From Anaerolineaceae bacterium (GTDB taxonomy: Bacteria > Chloroflexota > Anaerolineae > JAAYZQ01), in assembly GCA_012514775.1 (NCBI GenBank), contig JAAYZQ010000335.1:1-16074 (forward strand): a DNA stretch of 16,074 nucleotides, given 5' to 3'. Positions 7,423 through 15,400 of this stretch are shown here, one piece after another. Both the position numbers and the translations under genes were made by a program. How positions within the stretch are numbered: position 1 is the first letter of the stretch; each line of letters begins with the position of its first letter. The notes under the pieces are model-generated. The model ran no database searches and was not told the origin of the DNA. It saw only the letters and a list, made by a program, of their open reading frames with translations.

Positions 7423-8892
7423 ATGATCGATCTGACCATTCGCGAAGAAGCACTGAAGAGGACCGTACAGCGCGCTCGGGAGCGGGACATTGTCATCCCA
7501 ACCTTTGCCCAGATGAAGGACCCGTCGCTCATCCCCGACAAGGTCCGGTCGCGGCTGCGCGACGTGAGCCTATGGGAAGTCAACTCGCTCAACCTGTTCC
7601 GCATCACCTGGAAGAACGAGCCCAAAGCCCAGGGCGGAGGCTTTGGCGGCGTAAATTACGTCGAGCTGCCGCCGTCGCTGACGGGCGTGCCGGCGCGCAT
7701 CATCTGCCTGGTGGGCAAGTGGTTCCCCACGGGCTCGCACAAGGTGGGTGCCAGCTTTGGCTGCCTGGTGCCGCGCCTGGTGACCGGCCAGTTCGACCCC
7801 ACCAGCCAGAAGGCCGTCTGGCCCTCCACGGGCAACTACTGCCGGGGTGGAGCCTACGACTCGACCCTCCTGGCCTGCGATTCCATCGCCATCCTGCCCG
7901 AGGAGATGAGCCGCGAGCGGTTCGAGTGGCTCAGCAAGGTCTCGGGCGAGGTGATTGCCACGCCCGGCTGCGAGAGCAACGTCAAGGAGATCTTTGACAA
8001 GTGCTGGGAGCTGACCCGCGAGCGGGGCGACGACATTGTCATCTTTAACCAGTTCGATGAGTTTGGCAACCACCTGTGGCACTATGACGTCACGGGCCAC
8101 GCCATGGAAGAGGTGCTCCAGGCCGAGCTGGGGCCGCGGGACACCTATCGGGGCGTGGTGCTGACCACGGGATCGGCGGGCACCATCGGCTCAGGCGACT
8201 ACCTGAAGGAGCTCTTCCCGGCGAGCAAGGTGGGCGCCAGCGAGGCCCTCCAGTGCCCGACGCTGCTCCTGAACGGCTTTGGCGGGCACCGCATAGAGGG
8301 CATCGGCGACAAGCACGTTCCCTGGATCCACAACCTGCAGAACACCGACCTGGTGGTGGCCATCGACGACGATGCGTGCATGAACCTGGTGCGGCTCTTT
8401 AACGAGCCGGCCGGCCGCCGCTACCTGGCGGGCAAGGGCGTGCCACAGGACCTGGTCGACAGGCTGGACCTCATGGGCATCTCCAGCATCGCCAACGTCC
8501 TGTCGGCCATCAAGTTCGCCAGGTGGTACGAGCTGGGCGAAAACGACGTCGTCCTCACCGTTTGGACCGATTCCATGGAGCTATACGGCAGCCGCCTGCG
8601 CGAGTTGCGCCAGGAACACGGTGAGTATGGCGAGGTCGACGCGGCGGCGGACTATCACCGCTATCTCCTCGGCTGTGGCATCGAGCACGTGGAGGAGCTG
8701 GGCTACTGGGATCGCAAGCGGATCCACAACCTGAAGTATTACACCTGGGTGGAGCAGCAGGGCAAGACCTATGCCGAGATCCAGGCCCAGTGGTACGACC
8801 CCGACTACTGGCGCTCCATCCACGGGCAGGTGGACGAGATCGACGCGCTTATCGACGAGTTCAACGACAGAACAGGTCTGCTCAAGGCATAG
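7423..8892 (+). CDS. Pyridoxal-phosphate-dependent (PALP family) enzyme of unknown specificity
   Basis: A 489-residue protein of the tryptophan-synthase-beta-like (fold-type II) superfamily, unusually large compared with cysteine synthase (about 310). The Schiff-base lysine is K107 in PTGSHKVGASFG (102-113). WPSTGNYCRGGAYDS supplies the substrate/cofactor loop, and TTGSAGTIGSGDYLKE the glycine-rich phosphate loop. The C-terminal 100 residues are rich in acidic and aromatic residues (YYTWVEQQGKTYAEIQAQWY) and match no family I can name. Homologues are usually annotated only as PLP-dependent protein subunit beta. The ATG at 7423 overlaps the end of the ribosome site AGGAGA placed in the preceding gene, so it is coupled to the threonine-synthase-like enzyme. 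YgeY follows after 9 nt. A lyase or beta-replacement activity on an amino acid such as 2,3-diaminopropionate is an inference from context. Confidence 0.85.
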   Translation: MIDLTIREEALKRTVQRARERDIVIPTFAQMKDPSLIPDKVRSRLRDVSLWEVNSLNLFRITWKNEPKAQGGGFGGVNYVELPPSLTGVPARIICLVGKWFPTGSHKVGASFGCLVPRLVTGQFDPTSQKAVWPSTGNYCRGGAYDSTLLACDSIAILPEEMSRERFEWLSKVSGEVIATPGCESNVKEIFDKCWELTRERGDDIVIFNQFDEFGNHLWHYDVTGHAMEEVLQAELGPRDTYRGVVLTTGSAGTIGSGDYLKELFPASKVGASEALQCPTLLLNGFGGHRIEGIGDKHVPWIHNLQNTDLVVAIDDDACMNLVRLFNEPAGRRYLAGKGVPQDLVDRLDLMGISSIANVLSAIKFARWYELGENDVVLTVWTDSMELYGSRLRELRQEHGEYGEVDAAADYHRYLLGCGIEHVEELGYWDRKRIHNLKYYTWVEQQGKTYAEIQAQWYDPDYWRSIHGQVDEIDALIDEFNDRTGLLKA

Positions 8893-8901
8893 GAGGCGGA
8901 C

Positions 8902-10122
8902 ATGCAAACAATGGCAGAGGTCAAACAACGGGTGCAGGCTGCGCGGGAGGACATGATCCAGTTCCTGCGCGACATCTGTGCCATCCCTTCCATGGACTCC
9001 CAGATCGGCCCGGTGGGCGAGCGCATCCAGGCCGAAATGCGACGGCTCGGCTGGGAAAAAGTGCGTTTCGACAGGATGGGCAACACCGTCGGGCGCATTG
9101 GGGATGGCCCCAGTGTGCTGGTCTATGACTCGCACATCGACACTGTCGGCATCGGCGACCCCGACGAGTGGGACTGGGACCCCTTTGTGGGCAAGGTGGA
9201 GGACGGCCGCCTCTTCGCGCGCGGCGCGTGCGACGAAAAGGGCAGCACGCCCGGCATGGTGTATGGCCTGGCCATCGCCCGCGACCTGGGCCTGCTGGAA
9301 GGCTACACCGCCTACTACTTTGGCAACATGGAAGAGTGGTGCGACGGCATCGCGCCCAATACGTTCGTCGAGGTCGATCCCGGGGTGCGGCCCGACCTGG
9401 TGGTCATCGGCGAGCCGACCAGGATGCACATCTATCGCGGGCACAAGGGCCGCATCGAGCTCAAAGTCACCGCCTCGGGCAGGTCGGCGCACGCGGCCTC
9501 CCACTGGCTGGGCGACAATGCCATCTACAAGATGCTGCCGGTCATCGCGGGCATCCGCGACTTGGACCGGCGCCTGCGCTTCGGCCAGGGCAGCCATCCG
9601 GTGCTGGGCAAGCCTTCCGCCACGGTGACCGACGTCTCGGCCCGCACAGCCTCGATCAATGCCGTGCCCGACCGGTTTACCGTTTATGTCGACCGGCGCA
9701 TCACCCTGGACGAGCCGCACGACGAGGTCATCGCCCAGATCCGCAGTCTCGTCGCCGACAATTTTCAGGGCGAGATCGTCGTCGAGGAGTTGTTCTACGA
9801 CACGCCCTCGTATACCGGTTTTGTCTTCCCGGTGGCCAAGTACTTTCCGTCGTGGCTCCTTGACGAAGCACATCCACTGGTGCAGGCGGGCCAGCAGGCC
9901 CTCACCGAGTTGTGGGGCGAAACGCGACCGCTGGGCACGTGGGATTTCTCTACCAACGGCACCTATTGGGCAGGCAAGGCGCAGATACCGGCCATCGGTT
10001 TTGGGCCGGGCGACGAGGTCGACGCGCATGCCATGCACGAGAATGTGCCCCTGGACGACGTCGTGCAAGCCGCGGAATGGTACGCCTGGCTGCCCCACGT
10101 GCTGTCGGCGAGGAACGGCTAG
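8902..10122 (+). CDS. ygeY: YgeY-family M20 metallohydrolase
   Basis: A 406-residue M20-type zinc hydrolase of the YgeY group, the so-called selenium-metabolism-linked hydrolases related to ArgE/DapE/DPP. Metal-site motifs are intact: SHID at 77-80 (H78, D80), GACDEKG at 108-114 (D111) and the Glu pair E144-E145 in GNMEEWCD, followed by GEPT. HAMHENV near the C-terminus gives the last ligand His. The lid/dimer domain starts at about residue 185 with GHKGRIELKV and GRSAHAASHW. Length matches the family (about 400). AGGAGG overlaps the previous stop, 5 nt before the ATG at 8902. In E. coli ygeY sits with ygeW and ygeX. In gut anaerobes the same genes are linked to urate degradation, where it would hydrolyse an amide or ureido intermediate. 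The exact substrate is unknown. Confidence 0.92.
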   Translation: MQTMAEVKQRVQAAREDMIQFLRDICAIPSMDSQIGPVGERIQAEMRRLGWEKVRFDRMGNTVGRIGDGPSVLVYDSHIDTVGIGDPDEWDWDPFVGKVEDGRLFARGACDEKGSTPGMVYGLAIARDLGLLEGYTAYYFGNMEEWCDGIAPNTFVEVDPGVRPDLVVIGEPTRMHIYRGHKGRIELKVTASGRSAHAASHWLGDNAIYKMLPVIAGIRDLDRRLRFGQGSHPVLGKPSATVTDVSARTASINAVPDRFTVYVDRRITLDEPHDEVIAQIRSLVADNFQGEIVVEELFYDTPSYTGFVFPVAKYFPSWLLDEAHPLVQAGQQALTELWGETRPLGTWDFSTNGTYWAGKAQIPAIGFGPGDEVDAHAMHENVPLDDVVQAAEWYAWLPHVLSARNG

Positions 10123-10140
10123 CAGCCTGTCGGAGAGCCC

Positions 10141-10195
10141 GTTCGTAGTGCGCGCTTCAGCGCGGTTCTTTGGCGATAAATCGCCTACTACGAAC
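10141..10195. repeat. 55-bp cloverleaf-like palindromic element
   Basis: A perfect 9-bp outer inverted repeat, GTTCGTAGT (10141-10149) with ACTACGAAC (10187-10195), encloses two hairpins: CGCGC-TTCA-GCGCG (10151-10164) and GGCGA-TAAA-TCGCC (10172-10185). It fills much of the 144-bp gap between ygeY and ygeW, which has no other gene. A further 7-bp pair, CGGAGAG (10131-10137) and CTCTCCG (10212-10218), flanks it. No T-run follows, so it is not a standard terminator. The form is that of REP/MITE-like interspersed elements, and similar ones are expected elsewhere in the genome. Confidence 0.7.
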
Positions 10196-10266
10196 CGACA
10201 AGCGCAAGCACCTCTCCGGCAACCGGCTAGAGAACCTAGAGAAACAAGGAGTTTGAGGAGAGAGAA

Positions 10267-11253
10267 ATGCAAACCAATCTGCGAGGCCGCGACCTGATCG
10301 GCGACCTGGATTTCAGCAAAGAAGAAGTCGAGACCGTTCTGGACGTCGCTTTTGACCTCAAGCGCAAACGTGCCCTGAACGAGCCCCACGCCTACCTGCG
10401 CGACAAGGTGTTGGCCATGCTGTTCTTTTTCAGCAGCACGCGCACGCGCGGCTCGTTCGAAGCCGGCATGGCCCAACTGGGCGGGCACGCCGCGTTCATC
10501 GAGAGCAAGACCACCCAGATCGCCCACGGCGACACGCCCAAGGAGATCGGCGAGATCTATGGCCGCTACTTTGACGGCATTGCCATCCGCCATTGCGATT
10601 GGGGGGTGGGCAATGACTACCTGAATGGCGTCGCCCAGGCCTCGCGCGCGCCGGTGCTCAACATGCAGTGCGACGTCTATCATCCCTTCCAGTGCCTGGC
10701 CGACTTGATGACCATCATCGAAAAGAAGGGGCGCGACCTGCGCCGCAAGAAGATGGTGGTCTCGTGGGCCTATGCCGCTTCGTATCAGAAGCCCCTCTCG
10801 GTGCCCCAGTCCCTCATCCTGCAAATGCCGCGCTTTGGCCTCGACGTGGTGCTGGCCCATCCGCCCGAGTTCGTGCTGATGCCCGAAATCATGCAGCAAG
10901 CCCACGAGCAGGCCAGGAAATTCGGCACCAGTTTTGAGGTCATCAGCGACCCCGACGGCATGGACGAGGCCTTCCGGGACGCCGACGTGATCTATGCCAA
11001 GTCGTGGGGCGCCCTGGTACACACGTCGGATCCCGAACAGGGCGCCGGGATCATCCAGAAGTACACCCACTGGATCACCGACGAGGCCAGGATGGCCCTG
11101 GCCAAGCCCAATGCCATCTACATGCATCCGCTGCCGGCCGACCGCAACATCGAGGTCACCGACGGCGTGCTGGAAGGCCCCAACTCGGTCGTGTACGACC
11201 AGGCGGAGAATCGTTTGCACGCGCAAAAGGCTGTCATGGCGCTGACGCTCTAG
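10267..11253 (+). CDS. ygeW: YgeW-family knotted carbamoyltransferase
   Basis: A 328-residue member of the aspartate/ornithine carbamoyltransferase superfamily, YgeW branch, whose natural acceptor is not established. The carbamoyl-phosphate site is visible: SSTRTRGSFE with STRTR at 57-61, HCDWG at 109-113, HPFQCLAD (the HPxQxLxD motif) at 139-146 and HPLPADR at 287-293. Both the CP domain (about 1-150) and the second domain are complete. The protein is clearly shorter than E. coli YgeW (about 396 residues), chiefly at the N-terminus and loops. GAGGAG stands 6 nt before the ATG at 10267. Carbamate kinase follows after 10 nt. The pair suggests catabolic use: phosphorolysis of a carbamoylated amine to carbamoyl phosphate, then ATP formation. 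Anabolic OTCase is unlikely in this setting. Confidence 0.92.
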   Translation: MQTNLRGRDLIGDLDFSKEEVETVLDVAFDLKRKRALNEPHAYLRDKVLAMLFFFSSTRTRGSFEAGMAQLGGHAAFIESKTTQIAHGDTPKEIGEIYGRYFDGIAIRHCDWGVGNDYLNGVAQASRAPVLNMQCDVYHPFQCLADLMTIIEKKGRDLRRKKMVVSWAYAASYQKPLSVPQSLILQMPRFGLDVVLAHPPEFVLMPEIMQQAHEQARKFGTSFEVISDPDGMDEAFRDADVIYAKSWGALVHTSDPEQGAGIIQKYTHWITDEARMALAKPNAIYMHPLPADRNIEVTDGVLEGPNSVVYDQAENRLHAQKAVMALTL

Positions 11254-11263
11254 GAGGAGTCGA

Positions 11264-12208
11264 ATGACCGAAAAGACGGCCGTCATCGCCATTGGCGGCA
11301 ACTCGTTGATCCTGGACAAGGACCACGAGGACGTGGGCTCGCAGCGGGTGGCGATACAGGAGACGTGCAAGCACATCGCCGACATGATCGAGCGCGGCTG
11401 GCACCTGGTCATCACCCACGGCAACGGGCCCCAGGTGGGCTTTATCCTGCGCCGCAACGAGCTGGCGGCCCACGAGGTGCACACCACGCCCCTGGACGTC
11501 ATCGGGGCCTACACCCAGGGGGCCATCGGCTACATGATCGCCCAGGCCCTCGGGAACGAATTCCTTGGCCGGGGCATCGAGCAACCCATCGCCGCGGTGG
11601 TAACCCAGGTGCTCGTGGACCACAACGACCCCGGGTTCCAGAACCCTTCCAAGGGCATCGGCGGGTTCAGCACCGAAGAAAAGGCGCGCAAGTTCGAAAA
11701 AGAGGGCTGGCGGGTCATCGAGGACGCGGGCCGCGGCTGGCGCCGCGTCATCGCCTCGCCGGAGCCCATGGCCATCGTCGAGTTGGCGGCCATCCACTCC
11801 CTGGTGGAGCAGGGCTTTATCGTCATCGCCGTGGGCGGTGGGGGCATCCCGGTCATCAAGGACGAGGACGGCCGCCTCATCGGCACGCGGGCCGTCATCG
11901 ACAAGGACCGGGCCACCAGCCTCCTGGCCCGCGAGCTGGAGGTCGACCTGTTCCTGATCTCCACGGCGGTGCCCCAGGTGGCCATCAACTTTAACAAGCC
12001 AGACCAGAAGTGGCTGGACCGGATCACGGCCGCCGAGGCCGAGACCTACTACCGGCAGGGCCACTTTGCGGCGGGCAGCATGGGACCCAAGATCGAAGCC
12101 GTCCTCGCCTACCTCAAGTGTTGCCCCCGGGGCCAGGCCCTCATCACCGACCCGGCCAACATCGCCCGGGCACTGGATGGCGAGACCGGCACCTGGATCA
12201 CGGCCTGA
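11264..12208 (+). CDS. arcC: Carbamate kinase (ArcC/YqeA family)
   Basis: A 314-residue amino-acid-kinase-fold enzyme that converts carbamoyl phosphate plus ADP to ATP, CO2 and ammonia. Motifs along the chain are AIGGNSL at 9-15, HGNGPQVG at 53-60, GAYTQGAIGY, DPGFQNPSKGIGGF, RRVIASPEP and AVGGGGIPV. TRAVIDKDRATSLLA and GSMGPKIEA follow; all are typical of carbamate kinase. Length is normal (about 310). The ATG at 11264 has AGGAGG overlapping the ygeW stop codon, so the two are translationally coupled. It is the energy-yielding end of the YgeW reaction and corresponds to yqeA in the E. coli yge locus. A structured hairpin and a new promoter follow its stop codon. Confidence 0.95.
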   Translation: MTEKTAVIAIGGNSLILDKDHEDVGSQRVAIQETCKHIADMIERGWHLVITHGNGPQVGFILRRNELAAHEVHTTPLDVIGAYTQGAIGYMIAQALGNEFLGRGIEQPIAAVVTQVLVDHNDPGFQNPSKGIGGFSTEEKARKFEKEGWRVIEDAGRGWRRVIASPEPMAIVELAAIHSLVEQGFIVIAVGGGGIPVIKDEDGRLIGTRAVIDKDRATSLLARELEVDLFLISTAVPQVAINFNKPDQKWLDRITAAEAETYYRQGHFAAGSMGPKIEAVLAYLKCCPRGQALITDPANIARALDGETGTWITA

Positions 12209-12238
12209 GGGGCCGGCAACACTCCCCGTTCGTTCCAA

Positions 12239-12294
12239 CCACGGAGACACGGAGGCCACGGAGGAGCCACTCCGTGCTCTCCCTGTCTCCGTGG
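12239..12294. repeat. 56-bp near-perfect hairpin with CACGGAG repeats
   Basis: The arms 12239-12263 and 12270-12294 pair over 25 positions with 22 Watson-Crick pairs, one G-T pair and two C-C mismatches, around a 6-nt loop. The left arm holds three copies of CACGGAG (starting 12240, 12248 and 12257). It begins 30 bp after the carbamate kinase stop. No T-run follows, so a classical intrinsic terminator is not supported, though so strong a hairpin could slow or end transcription. It may be a mobile palindromic repeat. Confidence 0.75.
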
Positions 12295-12329
12295 CAGCTT
12301 CCGGGCAGCGCAGACAAGGGGGCCGTCCG

Positions 12330-12358
12330 TGGACAAAAGTGCCCGTTGCGGGTATAAT
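12330..12358 (+). promoter_or_regulatory. Sigma70-type promoter for ygfK
   Basis: TGGACA (12330-12335), a 17-bp spacer and perfect TATAAT (12353-12358) form the best promoter match in the window. Transcription should start near 12365, giving ygfK a leader of about 50 nt and making it independent of the upstream operon. Confidence 0.75.
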
Positions 12359-12402
12359 CAAGGGCAAGGAACCGCAGATAGGTGCGAGGGGATGGCTATG
12401 AG

Positions 12403-12408
12403 AAGGAG
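12403..12408 (+). promoter_or_regulatory. Ribosome binding site fixing the ygfK start
   Basis: AAGGAG with a 6-nt spacer to ATG 12415. This favours MSEAMRVQSID over the longer in-frame start at 12382, which has no such site. Confidence 0.75.
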
Positions 12409-12414
12409 ACGCGG

Positions 12415-15400
12415 ATGTCAGAGGCAATGAGGGTTCAATCCATTGACAGGCTCGTGGCCTGGATGTTGGGAGAGCTGGAGGCAACCGGCTCGATTTTCGG
12501 CATTCACCGCGCCCTGTTCTACGTGCCGCGGCCCGGGGCGCCCTACGCCGGCCGGCTCTTCGGAGAGGCGCTGGGCACGCCCATCGGCCCGGCGGCCGGC
12601 CCTCACACACAGCTTGCCCACAACATCGTCAGCGCCTGGCTGTGTGGCGGGCGCTTTATCGAGCTCAAGACCGTGCAGATCATGGACGAGTTGGACATCC
12701 CCCGGCCGTGCATCGACCTGGCCGACGAGGGCTACAACGTGGAGTGGTCGCAGGAGCTCAAGCTGGAAGCGTCGGCCGGGGAGTACGTCAAGGCCTGGGT
12801 GCTGGTCCACCTCCTGCCGCGCATCCTCGGCTACGAGGCAACCGCGCCCCAGACCATCTTTAACATGAGCGTCGGCTACAACCTGGAGGGCATCCGGCAG
12901 CCGGCCATGCAGCGCTTCATGGATCGCCTCCAGGACGCCTCGGCCGAGATCGCCGCCCTCCTGGAGACCTTGCAGAGCCGGTTCCCCGGCCTGCCCGTTG
13001 CCGGCCTCTCGGTGCCCGCCCGGATCACCAACAGCGTCACGCTGTCGACGATGCACGGCTGCCCGCCCGACGAGATCGAGGCCATCGCCCGCTATCTCCT
13101 GGTCGAGCGGGGGCTGCACACCTTTGTCAAGCTGAACCCCACGCTCCTGGGCAAGGAAGCGGTGCTGGACATCCTCCACGAGCACCTGGGCTTTCGCGAG
13201 ATCGACATCCCCGACCGCGTCTTTGCCCACGACCTGCAATACGGCCGCGCCGTCGACATGATCCACAGCCTGCAGCAGGTGGCGGAGGAGCGGGGGCTGA
13301 CCTTTGGCGTCAAGTTGAGCAATACCCTGGCCATGGCCAACCATCGCGGCGTCCTGCCCGGCGACGAGATGTACATGTCGGGCCGCGCCCTCTATCCCGT
13401 CACCATGAACCTCTTCCATAAGCTGGCGCAAGAGTTTGGCGGGGAACTGCCCGTCTCGTACTCGGCCGGTGCCGACGCCTGGAACGTGGCGACGATCCTG
13501 GCCTGCGGCGCGCGGCCGGTGACGGCCGCCTCCGACCTGCTCAAGCCGGGCGGTTATGCGCGCCTGGGGCAGTGGCTGGCCGAGATCGAGGCCGCCATGG
13601 CCGCCCGGGGCGCCGCGAGCCTGGAAGACCTGGCCACCGGCAGCCTGGAGGAGCTGGCGACGGCCGCCGACCGGGCCCTCCAGGAGACGCGTTACAAGAA
13701 GGTCTACCATCCCCCCGAGCTGCCCAAGGTCGAGACGGCGCTGCCCGCCTTTGACTGCATCGCCGCGCCGTGCGTGGCCCAGTGCGCCGTCTGCCAGGCG
13801 GTCCCCGAGTACGCCCGGCTCATCGCCCGGGGCGACGACGACGGCGCCCTGCGCGTCATCCTGCGCGACAATCCCCTGCCGGGCATCACCGGCTACGTCT
13901 GCACACACCTGTGCCAGACGCGCTGCACGCGGATCAACTATGACCAGCCCGTGCTCATTCGCGAGCTGAAACGGTTCGCCTTCGAGCACGGGAAGGTGGC
14001 GGACGCGGAGCTGCCGGGCGACCAGGCCGGCTCTCCCCCCGATACAAGCTCGCCATCGGGGATGCCGGCCCCCAGGGTGGCCGTCGTGGGCAGCGGCCCG
14101 GCGGGGCTGGCGGCGGGCTACTACCTGGCCCTCAGCGGGGTGCAGGTCACGATTTTCGAGCGGCGGGCGGTGCCCGGCGGTATGCCGGCCATCGCACCCC
14201 GCTTCCGACTGCCCGAGGCGGTGGTCCAGGCTGACGTGCAGCGCATCACCGCCCTGGGCGTGGAGCTAAAGCTCAGCCACCCACTGACACAGCCCCCGGA
14301 AGCGCTCCTGGAACAGGGTTATGCCGCCGTCTACCTGGGCCCCGGCTTCCAGCAGGACGCCGGACTCGAGATCGAGGGCATCGACGGCCGGGGGGTCTTG
14401 ACTGCCCTCCGGCTCCTGGAGGACGTGGCGCGCGGCGAGACGCCCGACCTGGGCGAAAAGGTGCTGGTGATCGGCGGCGGGAACACGGCCATGGACGCGG
14501 CCCGCACGGCCAGGCGTCTGACCGGCCAGCCGGCGACGGTGGTCTACCGGCGCAGCCGGGCCGAGATGCCCGCCGAGCCGCAGGAGTTGCAGGACCTGCT
14601 GGACGAGGGCAACCTCCTCCTGGAGCTGGCCGCACCCCGCCGCGTCGTCCTGGACGAGGGTCGCGTGGTGGGCCTGGAGTGCGTGCGCAACGAGCTGGGC
14701 GAGGCGGGCGCCGACGGCCGGCGCCGGCCCGTGCCGGTGCCGGGCAGCGAGTTCCGGCTCCCGGCCGACACGGTCATCCTGGCGGTGGGCCAGCAGCCCG
14801 ACCTGGGCTTCCTGGAGGGCAGCGCGCTGGCGATGGACGGGCGGGGCGGCATCCTGACGGAATCCGGGACGCGGCGCACGAGCGTGGGGGGCATCTATGC
14901 CGGCGGAGACGTCACCCGCGGCCCGGCCATCATCGTGCAGGCCTGCGCCGACGGCCGCCGGGCGGCCGAGGCCATCTGCCAGGAGTTGGGCGTCGCCTTC
15001 TGCGCGCCTTTCCCCCAGGCCGCCCCGGCGGAAGAGATCGTGGAGATCAAGCGCGCCCGCACGCGGCGCGAGGCGCCGCGAGAGCCCGGGCTCCTGCCCG
15101 TGGGGCAGCGCGCTGGCTTTGACCTGGTGCAGCAGACCCTGTCCGAAGAGGCGGCGCGGGCCGAGGCACGGCGCTGCCTGCAGTGCGATACCGTGTGCGA
15201 CAAGTGCGTGGAAGTGTGCCCCAATCGGGCCAACCTGAGCTACCTGGTGGACCCCGTCCACTGGCGGCTGCCCCTGTTCGCCTGCCAGGAGGGACAGGCA
15301 AAGGTCGTCGGGCTGGAGCCCTTTGCCCTGGAGCAGGGCAGGCAGATCCTCCACGTGGACGATTTCTGCAACGAGTGCGGCAACTGCACCACGTTCTGCG

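Noticed and set aside
8581..11502. 973-codon open frame on the minus strand across the second PLP gene, ygeY, ygeW and the start of the carbamate kinase gene
   Set aside because: It is antisense to genes with intact catalytic motifs, has low-complexity Asp/His/Val-rich translation and no domain; a common GC-rich shadow.
12209..12329. CRISPR-like repeats from the CACGGAG units
   Set aside because: Units are 7 bp at 8-9 bp spacing with no spacers; they are parts of a single hairpin.
12418..13989. 523-codon open frame on the minus strand opposite the N-terminal part of ygfK
   Set aside because: Antisense shadow without any recognisable motif.
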